This document shows positions 9,445-16,415 of a stretch of 64,000 nt of DNA, piece by piece. Position numbers and translations under genes: made by a program. Each line of letters begins with the position of its first letter. The first letter of the stretch is position 1. This stretch comes from Saliniramus sp050485405. GTDB taxonomy: Bacteria > Pseudomonadota > Alphaproteobacteria > Rhizobiales > Beijerinckiaceae. The notes under the pieces are model-generated. The model saw nothing but the letters and a program-made list of their open reading frames with translations. It did no database searches and was not told the origin of the DNA. Location: contig JBJHBI010000002.1 of assembly GCA_050485405.1 (NCBI GenBank), positions 1 through 64,000 on the forward strand. Reading direction: 5' to 3'.

Positions 9445-10149
9445 TTACGCGAGCTCGATGCGCACACGCCGGTTCTGTTTGCCCTTCTTCTGAATCTGCG
9501 TGACCTGGACCTTGCCGATCTCCGCCGTGCTCTTCACATGGGTGCCGCCGCAGGGCTGGTAGTCGATCCCCTCGATCGTGACCATGCGCACGCGCCCGGC
9601 CCCGCGCGGCGGCTTCACCGACATCGTCTTGACGAGATCGGGATTGGCGTCGAGTTCCGCGTCGGTGATCCATGATTCGGTGATCGCTGCGTCCCGCGCG
9701 ACCAGCTCGTTGAGCTTTTCGGTGATCTCGTCCTTGTCGAGGCCCGAATCGGCGATGTCGAAATCGAGCCGACCCTCACCGTCCCCGATCGCGCCGCCGG
9801 TCACCGGATAGGGCAGGACGACGCTGAGCAGATGCAGGGCCGAATGGATGCGCATGCGCGGCAGACGCGTTTCCCAATCGAGCTTGCAGGTGATCCGGTC
9901 GCCCTCGGCGAGTGTGCCCGCACCCTCGGCGGGGACGTGCACGATCTGCTTGCGATCTTCCGCGTAAACCGTTGTCTCGATGGGGATTTCGCGTCCATCG
10001 CCGGTTACGAGCGTACCCTTGTCCCCGGGCTGTCCACCGCCCTGCGGATAGAAGATCGTGGCGTCCAGTATGTAGCCGCGCTCATGGATCGCGGTCACGG
10101 TGGCGTCACACTCGGTGCGGTAGGCGTCGCTGTAGAGCGGTTCGGTCAC
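9445..10149 (-). CDS. Alanyl-tRNA editing protein (AlaX family)
   Basis: Free-standing homologue of the AlaRS editing domain that deacylates mischarged tRNA-Ala carrying Ser or Gly. The 234-residue product has the AlaX zinc signature: HSALH (HxxxH) near residue 102 and CGGTH (CxxxH) near residue 205. It also has an N-terminal ATIFYPQGGGQPGD motif typical of the AlaRS second domain. The length suggests the larger AlaX class with part of the N-terminal barrel. The start at 10149 faces the chrR-like gene divergently. Confidence 0.88.
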   Translation of the reverse strand: MTEPLYSDAYRTECDATVTAIHERGYILDATIFYPQGGGQPGDKGTLVTGDGREIPIETTVYAEDRKQIVHVPAEGAGTLAEGDRITCKLDWETRLPRMRIHSALHLLSVVLPYPVTGGAIGDGEGRLDFDIADSGLDKDEITEKLNELVARDAAITESWITDAELDANPDLVKTMSVKPPRGAGRVRMVTIEGIDYQPCGGTHVKSTAEIGKVQVTQIQKKGKQNRRVRIELA

Positions 10150-10380
10150 GCGCGGGTCTCCTCATGCGATGATTTGGCGCGAGACTACCACGGTGCGAGG
10201 CGGGTACAAGCCGTGACGAAACGGAAGCGAATGGCGGAAAACACATGTGGTTCATGAAATTTCATGTTCAAATATTAATGGTTTTTCGCTACTAATTCAT
10301 TCTCATGGCTTGATCCGATCGACGCGCTCGCGCGTAGTGCGATCATGACGAACCGAAACTCGCGCGGGAGGCCGCGCCTG

Positions 10381-11079
10381 GTGAAAGAAGTGACGACACG
10401 CGAGACCATACTCCCCGACGAGATGCCTAACGAGGCGGCCCTCGATACGCTGCTGGCGCATTACGCGCGCGGTGCCCTCAGCGCGCCGCTGCATGTGCTG
10501 GTTGCGAGCCATCTCGAACTCCGTCCCGAAAGCCGCCGCTTCGTCAGCGCGCTGGAAGGTGTCGTCGCGTCGGCCATCATCGAGGAAGAGCCCGCTCCGA
10601 TCACGGATCGCGACGCCCGCCTCGCCGCCATCTTCGCCGAAGATGACGACGGTGAGACGATGGCGCGCCCCCGTGTCGCGCAGAGCGCCGTCTCGGGCGG
10701 GATGCCGCATCCGCTCGCGCGCTATCTCGGCCAGTCGCTGAAAGATGTGCCGTGGCGCACGCTCCTGCCCGGCGTGAAGGAATACCGTATCGAGGATAAC
10801 GAGCAGGGCGAGGCGACGCTCTACTGGATCAAGGGCGGGCGCAAGATGCCCTTCCACACCCATGAGGGCTCGGAATACACGCTCGTCCTGAAGGGCGCCT
10901 TCAGCGATCTGAATGGTCACTACGCCCGCGGTGACATCGCGATCGCCGATGCCGATGTGGATCACCGGCCGATCGCCGATGCGGGTGAGGACTGCTTCTG
11001 CTTCGCCGTCACGGACGCGCCCTTGAAGCTCACCGGCCCCATCGGGCGGATCGTCCAGCGGTTGTTCATCAAGCACTGA
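10381..11079 (+). CDS. ChrR-like cupin protein, zinc-site cysteines absent
   Basis: Resembles ChrR, the anti-sigma factor that holds sigma-E and releases it on singlet oxygen. The N-terminal part (LLAHYARGALSAPLHVLVASHLEL) aligns with the ChrR anti-sigma domain. The C-terminal half is a cupin with HTH, Glu and a later His as metal ligands (MPFHTHEGSEYTLVL). The ZAS motif cysteines are missing: where ChrR has HLxLCxxC, this protein has HLELRPES. No sigma factor gene is adjacent. I prefer the GTG at 10381 with GGGAGG nine bases before it; an ATG at 10345 is also in frame. Function as a sigma antagonist is therefore uncertain. Confidence 0.7.
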   Translation: MKEVTTRETILPDEMPNEAALDTLLAHYARGALSAPLHVLVASHLELRPESRRFVSALEGVVASAIIEEEPAPITDRDARLAAIFAEDDDGETMARPRVAQSAVSGGMPHPLARYLGQSLKDVPWRTLLPGVKEYRIEDNEQGEATLYWIKGGRKMPFHTHEGSEYTLVLKGAFSDLNGHYARGDIAIADADVDHRPIADAGEDCFCFAVTDAPLKLTGPIGRIVQRLFIKH

Positions 11080-11105
11080 ACCGGGCCGGCTGGCTCACGA
11101 CGACA

Positions 11106-11136
11106 AAAGCCCGCCTGTGACGGCGGGCTTTCTCGT
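11106..11136. terminator. Bidirectional rho-independent terminator
   Basis: A perfect 10-bp stem (AAAGCCCGCC / GGCGGGCTTT, loop TGTGAC, 11106-11131) lies between the convergent chrR-like and cytochrome c genes. A-rich and T-rich sequence on its two sides lets it serve both strands. Confidence 0.85.
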
Positions 11137-11147
11137 CTGGCAAGTCC

Positions 11148-11465
11148 TTATTGAAAGGTCGCGGCGATGAAAGCCGAGAGATCGGCGATGTCCTCGTCGG
11201 AGAGTGCTGCCGCCACGGGCATCATGAGCGCGGAGTTGGGGCCGACCTGTTCGCCCTCCCGATACTGCACCAGGCGCTTTTCGATATACTCCGCATCCTT
11301 TCCGGTGACCGACGGGAAACTCGCCATGCCGCGCCCCGTGCGACCGTGACATTGGGCGCAGGCCTGCGCATACATCGCTTCACCGGCTTCGATGTCCGCA
11401 GCCTGCACCTGCGATGTGCCGAGCGCCAGAACAGCGGCTGCTACGAGACGGATACCCGCTTTCAT
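11148..11465 (-). CDS. Small periplasmic cytochrome c (class I)
   Basis: A 105-residue exported c-type cytochrome. Residues 1-23 form a signal peptide (KAGIRLVAAAVLALG, cleaved after VQA); the haem motif CAQCH is near residue 36 and a Met ligand candidate is in ALMMPVAAAL near residue 80. Length and layout match cytochrome c553/c-551-like carriers. It lies 158 bases downstream of the PQQ-type dehydrogenase on the same strand, so it is a likely electron acceptor for that enzyme; this is inferred from position only. A strong terminator follows. Confidence 0.88.
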   Translation of the reverse strand: MKAGIRLVAAAVLALGTSQVQAADIEAGEAMYAQACAQCHGRTGRGMASFPSVTGKDAEYIEKRLVQYREGEQVGPNSALMMPVAAALSDEDIADLSAFIAATFQ

Positions 11466-11623
11466 TCGCGTTTTTCCTCGATTTGCGTTGTCGTCCGGCG
11501 CTTGCGCATCCGGATCCGGGGGAATTCGCGCCCGGCGGCCGGGCACGAGAAGGCATCGGCCCCGGATTCGAGGTCGATGCCCGGTTTCACGGCGGTGAGG
11601 GCCGCCGGTCGCGACGGATCACA

Positions 11624-12904
11624 TCATTCGGGGATGATGCGATAGATGTCGCCCTCGTCGATGGCCGCGTAGAGATTGCCGTCCGGTCCCTGGACGAGGG
11701 AGCGGAAGCGGCCCGAGCCCATCGGCAGCGGCATCTCCGTGACGTCATTGACCGAGAGACCGTCTTCAGCGACGTCGATGATGTCGATGCGCTGGCCGAC
11801 GGGCGTGCCGCCGAAGCCGATCCCCATCAGGCCGACCGCCATGCGACCGTCCCATTCGCCCCACTGGTCCCCGGTCAGGAAGACCGCGGAGGACATGCCC
11901 TGCGAGAGGCCGTTATTGTCCCAGGCGGGGGGCAAGGCGTCCGGATAGGTCTCGAAATCGGTCATCGGCATATAGGCCGCGCGCTCCGCCGGAGGCATGG
12001 CCTCCATCTGGACGGGCTCGTAGCCGCAATATCCGTCCGGGCAATCGCCGCGTCCGGCCATGTTGGGACGCGGATCCCAGCCGCCATTGCCGCCCGGCAC
12101 GAGCGCCGTAATCTCGTCGGAATGCCACGGGCCGTGTTCCGCCGTGAAGGCCTGGCCGGTCTCCGGATGGAAGGCGATGCCCTGCACGTTGCGGTGTCCA
12201 TAGGTGTAGATGCGCGGATCGAAGCCGTCGGGGGCGTTGTTGCCTTCCGCCGCGTTACCGTCGCGATCGATACGGATGACCTTGCCGCCCAGAAGCGTCG
12301 GGCTCTGCGGCACTTCCGCACCGTGGATGTCGCCGGTGGTGAGCCAGAGATAGCCGTCCGGACCGAAGCGCACGCGCCCGCCATTATGCGCGCCGGGACC
12401 GCCGAAGGGCTGATCGCTGGCTTCCGGCTTGTAGGGCACGTCCTCGATCAGGTCGGTGCGGTCGGCCACGGAAGCGAGGTCCTCGCCGACGGTGAAACGC
12501 ATCAGGCGGTTCGTGCCCGGCGCGGTCATGCTCGAGGTGGAGTAGACGTAGATGAAGCGGTTATCGTCGAAATCCGGATCGAGCGCGATTCCCATCATTC
12601 CCGCCTGCCCCTCGCAGAACAGGTCGTCGGCGGTGCTGTCGTATCCGTCCGATCCCGTCATGCCGAGAAGGTTGTTCACGCTGCCATCGGGCAGAAGCAC
12701 CGAGAGGCCGAGGCATTTCTCGGTATAGAACATCGTGCCGTCGGGCATGAAGGCCATATCCCACGGATCGGACAGGTCCGACAGGACGGTCTCGTAGCTC
12801 AGGCTCGGTGTGTGGTCGCTCGACAACGCCGCAGCCGGCAGCCCGACTACCAGCACGGAAGCGAGGGCCGTTCCGAGCGGCCAGGTTCTGGTTCTGGAAA
12901 TCAT
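11624..12904 (-). CDS. PQQ-dependent sugar dehydrogenase family protein
   Basis: Periplasmic soluble-glucose-dehydrogenase-like beta-propeller (GdhB/YliI family) that oxidises aldoses or related sugars with PQQ. The start MISRTRTWPLG at 12904 has GGGAGG upstream, followed by a signal peptide ending near residue 28. The mature protein carries the family signatures WDMAFMPDG, GMMGIALDPDF, AHNGGRVRFGPDGYLW and YTYGHRNVQGIAF. Several Cys residues (CLGL, CEGQ, CPDGYCGY) suggest disulfides. Length 426 matches the family. Next to it lies a cytochrome c that may take the electrons. The substrate is unknown, and no PQQ synthesis genes are in the window. Confidence 0.85.
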   Translation of the reverse strand: MISRTRTWPLGTALASVLVVGLPAAALSSDHTPSLSYETVLSDLSDPWDMAFMPDGTMFYTEKCLGLSVLLPDGSVNNLLGMTGSDGYDSTADDLFCEGQAGMMGIALDPDFDDNRFIYVYSTSSMTAPGTNRLMRFTVGEDLASVADRTDLIEDVPYKPEASDQPFGGPGAHNGGRVRFGPDGYLWLTTGDIHGAEVPQSPTLLGGKVIRIDRDGNAAEGNNAPDGFDPRIYTYGHRNVQGIAFHPETGQAFTAEHGPWHSDEITALVPGGNGGWDPRPNMAGRGDCPDGYCGYEPVQMEAMPPAERAAYMPMTDFETYPDALPPAWDNNGLSQGMSSAVFLTGDQWGEWDGRMAVGLMGIGFGGTPVGQRIDIIDVAEDGLSVNDVTEMPLPMGSGRFRSLVQGPDGNLYAAIDEGDIYRIIPE

Positions 12905-13257
12905 AGTGGTTCCTCCCGGGTTCCGCAGGAGACGATCCGGCGGATTGACGTTATTGACGCGTTTGCCGTTCCGCAACGCGCGGTAGCGAGGAGATTAGGC
13001 CTGGCAGTAAGAGAGTCAATTGGAAATTTTCAAGTATCTGCGCTCGCATGATGCGCCAATGTTGCATCGCGGAAATAAATTGCTCTATTTAATTTCTGAT
13101 ATCATAGAATCGATGCTGCAACTGCGAGCGTAACGGAGGTGATCAGCTTGGCCGTAATTGATGGCCGATACGCTGCGGCGCGATATGGAAAAGCACAGGG
13201 GCGGCAAATGCTTGACGATTGCGTTGCATGAATTGATGCGCCGCCGCAAGGCCGCGA
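12905..13257. other. A+T-rich intergenic region without a clear gene
   Basis: About 350 bases between the PQQ-type dehydrogenase start and the end of higA, markedly A+T-rich around 13015-13125. It must hold the dehydrogenase promoter. A very short reading frame from a TTG at 13148, behind AACGGAGGT, gives only 27 residues and is not called. No structured RNA was recognised. Confidence 0.4.
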
Positions 13258-13677
13258 TCAGGCAGGCAAACGGTCGGGCGCATCTGAGCCGCTATGCTGG
13301 TCGTCCTCGTCCAGATGATAGGGGGCGATCAGCGGTTCTGCCGGGATTTTCCAGGCACGGTTGATCGTCTGGATCATCGACAGGGTCAGGCGACGTTTCC
13401 GGTTCATGACTTCGGAGGCCCGGCTCTTGCCGCCGATGAGCTTTCCCAGATCAGCCTGCTTGAGCCCGCGCATGGCCATATATTCGCGGATCATCTCGAC
13501 CGGATCCGGTGCGTCGATCGGGTAGTGCCTGTTCTCATAAGCTTCGATCAGGTCGGTCAGCACGTCGAACCGATCTGCTTCCGGCGTACCAGGCGTGGGC
13601 GGGCTGTCGAAATAGCGCTCGATCTCTGCCAGCGCCCAATCGAGATCTGCATCATTCCTGATCGGCTTCACATCCAT
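13258..13677 (-). CDS. higA: HigA-type antitoxin, XRE helix-turn-helix
   Basis: Antitoxin and autorepressor of the HigBA system. The 139-residue protein has a family-typical N-terminal segment (IRNDADLDWALAEIERYFD) and a C-terminal helix-turn-helix at about residues 65-115 (GLKQADLGKLIGGKSRASEVMN). It starts with the ATG at 13677, which overlaps the higB stop by one base (TGATG), so translation is coupled to the toxin. The toxin-first order is the hallmark of hig loci. Matching inverted repeats in the promoter support autoregulation. Confidence 0.88.
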   Translation of the reverse strand: MDVKPIRNDADLDWALAEIERYFDSPPTPGTPEADRFDVLTDLIEAYENRHYPIDAPDPVEMIREYMAMRGLKQADLGKLIGGKSRASEVMNRKRRLTLSMIQTINRAWKIPAEPLIAPYHLDEDDQHSGSDAPDRLPA

Positions 13678-13976
13678 CAGACCGTCTCCACATCGATCTT
13701 GTCGTATTCCGCATGCGTACCAATCCACTTTATCAGCACGCGGTAGTACGGAGCATAGGCGACCCGCGCGACCAGTCGGTACTTGTTACCACCAATGTCC
13801 CAGACGACGCGACTGTCTGCGACAAAATCAACCGTCTTTCCGTACTGATCCTTGATGTCCTGTGGTTTGGACCATATCGAATTGCTTGCAACATCGTGCC
13901 AAACCTCCAGCGGCGCCTTTGCGTCCGCATGCCTTTCCCAAAAATCTCGCAGTGTTTTCTTCGAAAGAACACGCAT
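13677..13976 (-). CDS. higB: HigB-type toxin, ribosome-dependent mRNA interferase
   Basis: RelE-superfamily toxin of the HigB subgroup that cleaves mRNA on the ribosome. The 99-residue protein starts MRVLSKKTLRDFWERHADAK and contains the family stretches VDFVADSRVVWDIGGNKYRL and YYRVLIKWIGTHAEYDKID. The C-terminal region has the conserved WIGTHAEYDK segment of this family. Length matches the family (about 95-100). It is the first gene of the operon, transcribed from a promoter at about 14015-14044. Confidence 0.9.
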   Translation of the reverse strand: MRVLSKKTLRDFWERHADAKAPLEVWHDVASNSIWSKPQDIKDQYGKTVDFVADSRVVWDIGGNKYRLVARVAYAPYYRVLIKWIGTHAEYDKIDVETV

Positions 13977-13990
13977 GATAATCCATCTGG

Positions 13991-14049
13991 GGTTCCCGAA
14001 CAGGGAACCACCTTAAAATAGTTACCGATATGGGAACCTGTCAAGGTTC
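13991..14049 (-). promoter_or_regulatory. higBA promoter with two inverted-repeat operators
   Basis: On the minus strand a consensus -35 TTGACA (14044-14039) and a -10 TATTTT (14020-14015) are 18 bases apart. One inverted repeat, GAACC-N6-GGTTC (14034-14049), encloses the -35 hexamer exactly. A second, GGTTCCC-N5-GGGAACC (13991-14009), covers the expected start site. Both share the GGTTC/GAACC half-site, the arrangement expected for HigA autorepression. Confidence 0.75.
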
Positions 14050-14059
14050 AAGTGATCGA

Positions 14060-15196
14060 TCACCCGGCCTTGCGCTCCCGCTCGCCGCGCTCCCAGCCTT
14101 CCTTCGTCTCCGCGATGAAATCCTCGAGCCGCTCTTCGCGGATCGCCTTGCGCAGGCCGGCCATGAGATCCTGGTAATAGGCGAGGTTGTTCCAGGTCAG
14201 GAGCATCATCGCGAGGATCTCGTTGGCGCGCACGAGGTGGTGGAGATAGGCGCGGGAATAGCCGTTCGAGGCCTGGCAGGAGGAGGCGGGGTCGAGGGGG
14301 GAGAGATCCTCGGCATAGCGGGCATTCTTGAGATTGAGCCGGCCTGCGCGGGTATAGGCCATGCCGTGGCGCCCGGCCCGGGTGGGCATGACGCAGTCGA
14401 ACATGTCGACACCGCGCCGCACGGCCTCGACGATGTCGTCGGGCGTACCGACGCCCATGAGATAGCGCGGCTTCTCGCGCGGCAGATGCGGCTCGACCGT
14501 CTCGATCATCGACAGCATGACATGCTGCGGCTCGCCCACCGCGAGGCCGCCGATCGCATAGCCCTTGAGATCGAGCCCGACGAGCTCGCGCGCGCTCTCC
14601 ACGCGCAGATGCGGCACGTCGCCCCCCTGGACGATGCCGAACATAGCCTTGTCGGGTTGCTCGCCGAAGGCGATCTTGCAGCGTTCCGCCCAGCGCAGCG
14701 ACAGATGCATGGCTTTCGCGACGACTTCCTCGGAGGCGGGAAGCTTGACGCATTCGTCGAGCTGCATCTGGATGTCGGAGCCGAGCAGCCCCTGGATCTC
14801 GATGGAGCGCTCGGGGGTGAGCACGTGGCGCGAGCCGTCGATATGCGACTGGAAGGTGACGCCGCTCTCCTCGATCTTGCGCAGGCCCGCAAGTGACATC
14901 ACCTGGAAACCGCCGGAATCGGTGAGGATCGGATACGGCCAGTTCATGAAGGCGTGCAGTCCGCCCAGCCGCGCGACGCGTTCGGCGCCGGGGCGCAGCA
15001 TCAGGTGATAGGTGTTGCCGAGCACGACATCCGCGCCCAGCACCTTCACCTGATCGGGATACATCGCCTTGACCGTCCCCGCCGTCCCCACAGGCATGAA
15101 GGCCGGGGTGCGGATGACGCCGCGCGGCATGCGGATCTCGCCGGTGCGCGCAGCGCCGTCCGTACCCGTGAGGGTGAACATGAATTCATCGGCCAT
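14060..15196 (-). CDS. tgt: tRNA-guanine transglycosylase Tgt
   Basis: Exchanges guanine 34 for preQ1 in tRNAs with GUN anticodons (queuosine pathway). The 378-residue protein has the nucleophile region MFDCVMPTRAGRHG near residue 265, the LTDSGGFQVMSL motif near residue 92 and a GIVQGG loop. The zinc site looks degraded: where other Tgts have CxCxxC, here the stretch reads SSCQAS, keeping one of three Cys, while the His-rich SRAYLHHL follows intact. It begins two bases after the queA stop, so queA-tgt form an operon. The rest of the protein is full length, so I treat it as functional. Confidence 0.93.
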   Translation of the reverse strand: MADEFMFTLTGTDGAARTGEIRMPRGVIRTPAFMPVGTAGTVKAMYPDQVKVLGADVVLGNTYHLMLRPGAERVARLGGLHAFMNWPYPILTDSGGFQVMSLAGLRKIEESGVTFQSHIDGSRHVLTPERSIEIQGLLGSDIQMQLDECVKLPASEEVVAKAMHLSLRWAERCKIAFGEQPDKAMFGIVQGGDVPHLRVESARELVGLDLKGYAIGGLAVGEPQHVMLSMIETVEPHLPREKPRYLMGVGTPDDIVEAVRRGVDMFDCVMPTRAGRHGMAYTRAGRLNLKNARYAEDLSPLDPASSCQASNGYSRAYLHHLVRANEILAMMLLTWNNLAYYQDLMAGLRKAIREERLEDFIAETKEGWERGERERKAG

Positions 15197-15198
15197 GG

Positions 15199-16323
15199 TC
15201 AGCGTTCCTGATCTGCATCCCTGGTATCATCCTGTCCGGCGGCGTCGCGAAAAAGCAGGCTCGAATCGCCGAACGAGTAGAACCGATACCCCGTTTCCAC
15301 CGCATGGCGATAGGCCCGGCGCATGGTATCGAGGCCGCTGAAGGCGCAGACGAGCATCATCAGCGTCGATTTCGGCAGGTGGAAATTCGTCATCAGCGCA
15401 TCCACCGCGCGAAAGCGGTAGCCGGGCGTGATGAAGATGTCGGTATCGCCGGCAAAGGGCTCGATCGTGCCGTCCTCGGCCGCCGCGCTCTCCAGGAGCC
15501 GCAGCGAGGTGGTGCCGACCGCCACGATCCGCCCGCCCGCCGCGCGCGCCGCATTGAGCGCGTCGGCGGTTTCCTGCGAAACGAAACCGGTCTCCGCATG
15601 CATCAGGTGATCGCGCGTATCCTCCACCTTCACCGGCAGGAAAGTGCCGGCTCCCACATGCAGGGTGACGAAATGGCGGGCGATGCCGCGTGCATCGAGC
15701 CGCGCGAAGAGATCATCGGTGAAATGCAAGCCTGCCGTGGGCGCGGCGACGGCGCCTTTCTCGCGGGCGTAGATCGTCTGGTAATCGGCCTCGTCGCGCG
15801 CGTCCGTTGCGCGCTTGCCGGCGATATAGGGCGGCAGCGGCAATTCGCCGAGCACGGCGATAGCCTCGTCGAGGGCGGGGCCGGCGAGATCGAAATCGAT
15901 GGTGACGTCGCCGCCCTCGGCTTTCTCCGCAATCGTCGCTTCGAGCCGCCCGGTCTCGCATACTGGTCCGGCATGGTCAGCGCCGAAGACGAGGCGGTCG
16001 CCCGGCTGGAGCTTCTTGGCCGGACGGGCGAAGGCGCGCCAGCGCGCGGCGCCCTCGCGCTTGTGCAGCATGATCTCGACGCCTGCCACGATCTCCCCAC
16101 GCACGCGCCGCGCATGCAGGCGGGCGGGGATGACGCGGGTATCGTTGAGGACGAGCACGTCGCCGGGGGCGAGCAGATCGGGCAGGTCACGCACCCGCGC
16201 GTCGCTCAGTTCAGACGCGGCGCCGGGGCGCACGATTAGCATGCGCGCCGCATCGCGCGGCTCGACCGGGCGCAGGGCGATCCGGTCCTCGGGCAGTTCG
16301 AAATCGAATTCGTCGACGCGCAT
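15199..16323 (-). CDS. queA: S-adenosylmethionine:tRNA ribosyltransferase-isomerase QueA
   Basis: Transfers and isomerises the ribosyl group of SAM onto preQ1-tRNA, giving epoxyqueuosine. The 374-residue product has family signatures FDFELPEDRIALRP at the N-terminus, DVLVLNDTRVIPARL near residue 53, AAPTAGLHFT near residue 190 and LMTNFHLPKSTLMMLV near residue 305. Length is within the family range (345-370). It immediately precedes tgt, the enzyme acting one step earlier, and is probably its co-transcribed partner. Confidence 0.95.
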   Translation of the reverse strand: MRVDEFDFELPEDRIALRPVEPRDAARMLIVRPGAASELSDARVRDLPDLLAPGDVLVLNDTRVIPARLHARRVRGEIVAGVEIMLHKREGAARWRAFARPAKKLQPGDRLVFGADHAGPVCETGRLEATIAEKAEGGDVTIDFDLAGPALDEAIAVLGELPLPPYIAGKRATDARDEADYQTIYAREKGAVAAPTAGLHFTDDLFARLDARGIARHFVTLHVGAGTFLPVKVEDTRDHLMHAETGFVSQETADALNAARAAGGRIVAVGTTSLRLLESAAAEDGTIEPFAGDTDIFITPGYRFRAVDALMTNFHLPKSTLMMLVCAFSGLDTMRRAYRHAVETGYRFYSFGDSSLLFRDAAGQDDTRDADQER

Positions 16324-16415
16324 TGATAGCTTCTCGCAAGACGGCGCGCCCCGGGCGGGCGGACGGGCCCGGCACGAGGCGCCCGGCCCTGAAAACGCCC
16401 GGGACGGCGACGGGT

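Noticed and set aside
13158..13364. Small frame of 68 residues overlapping higA
   Set aside because: It starts at TTG/ATG without a good ribosome site, overlaps higA antisense and has no recognisable protein features.
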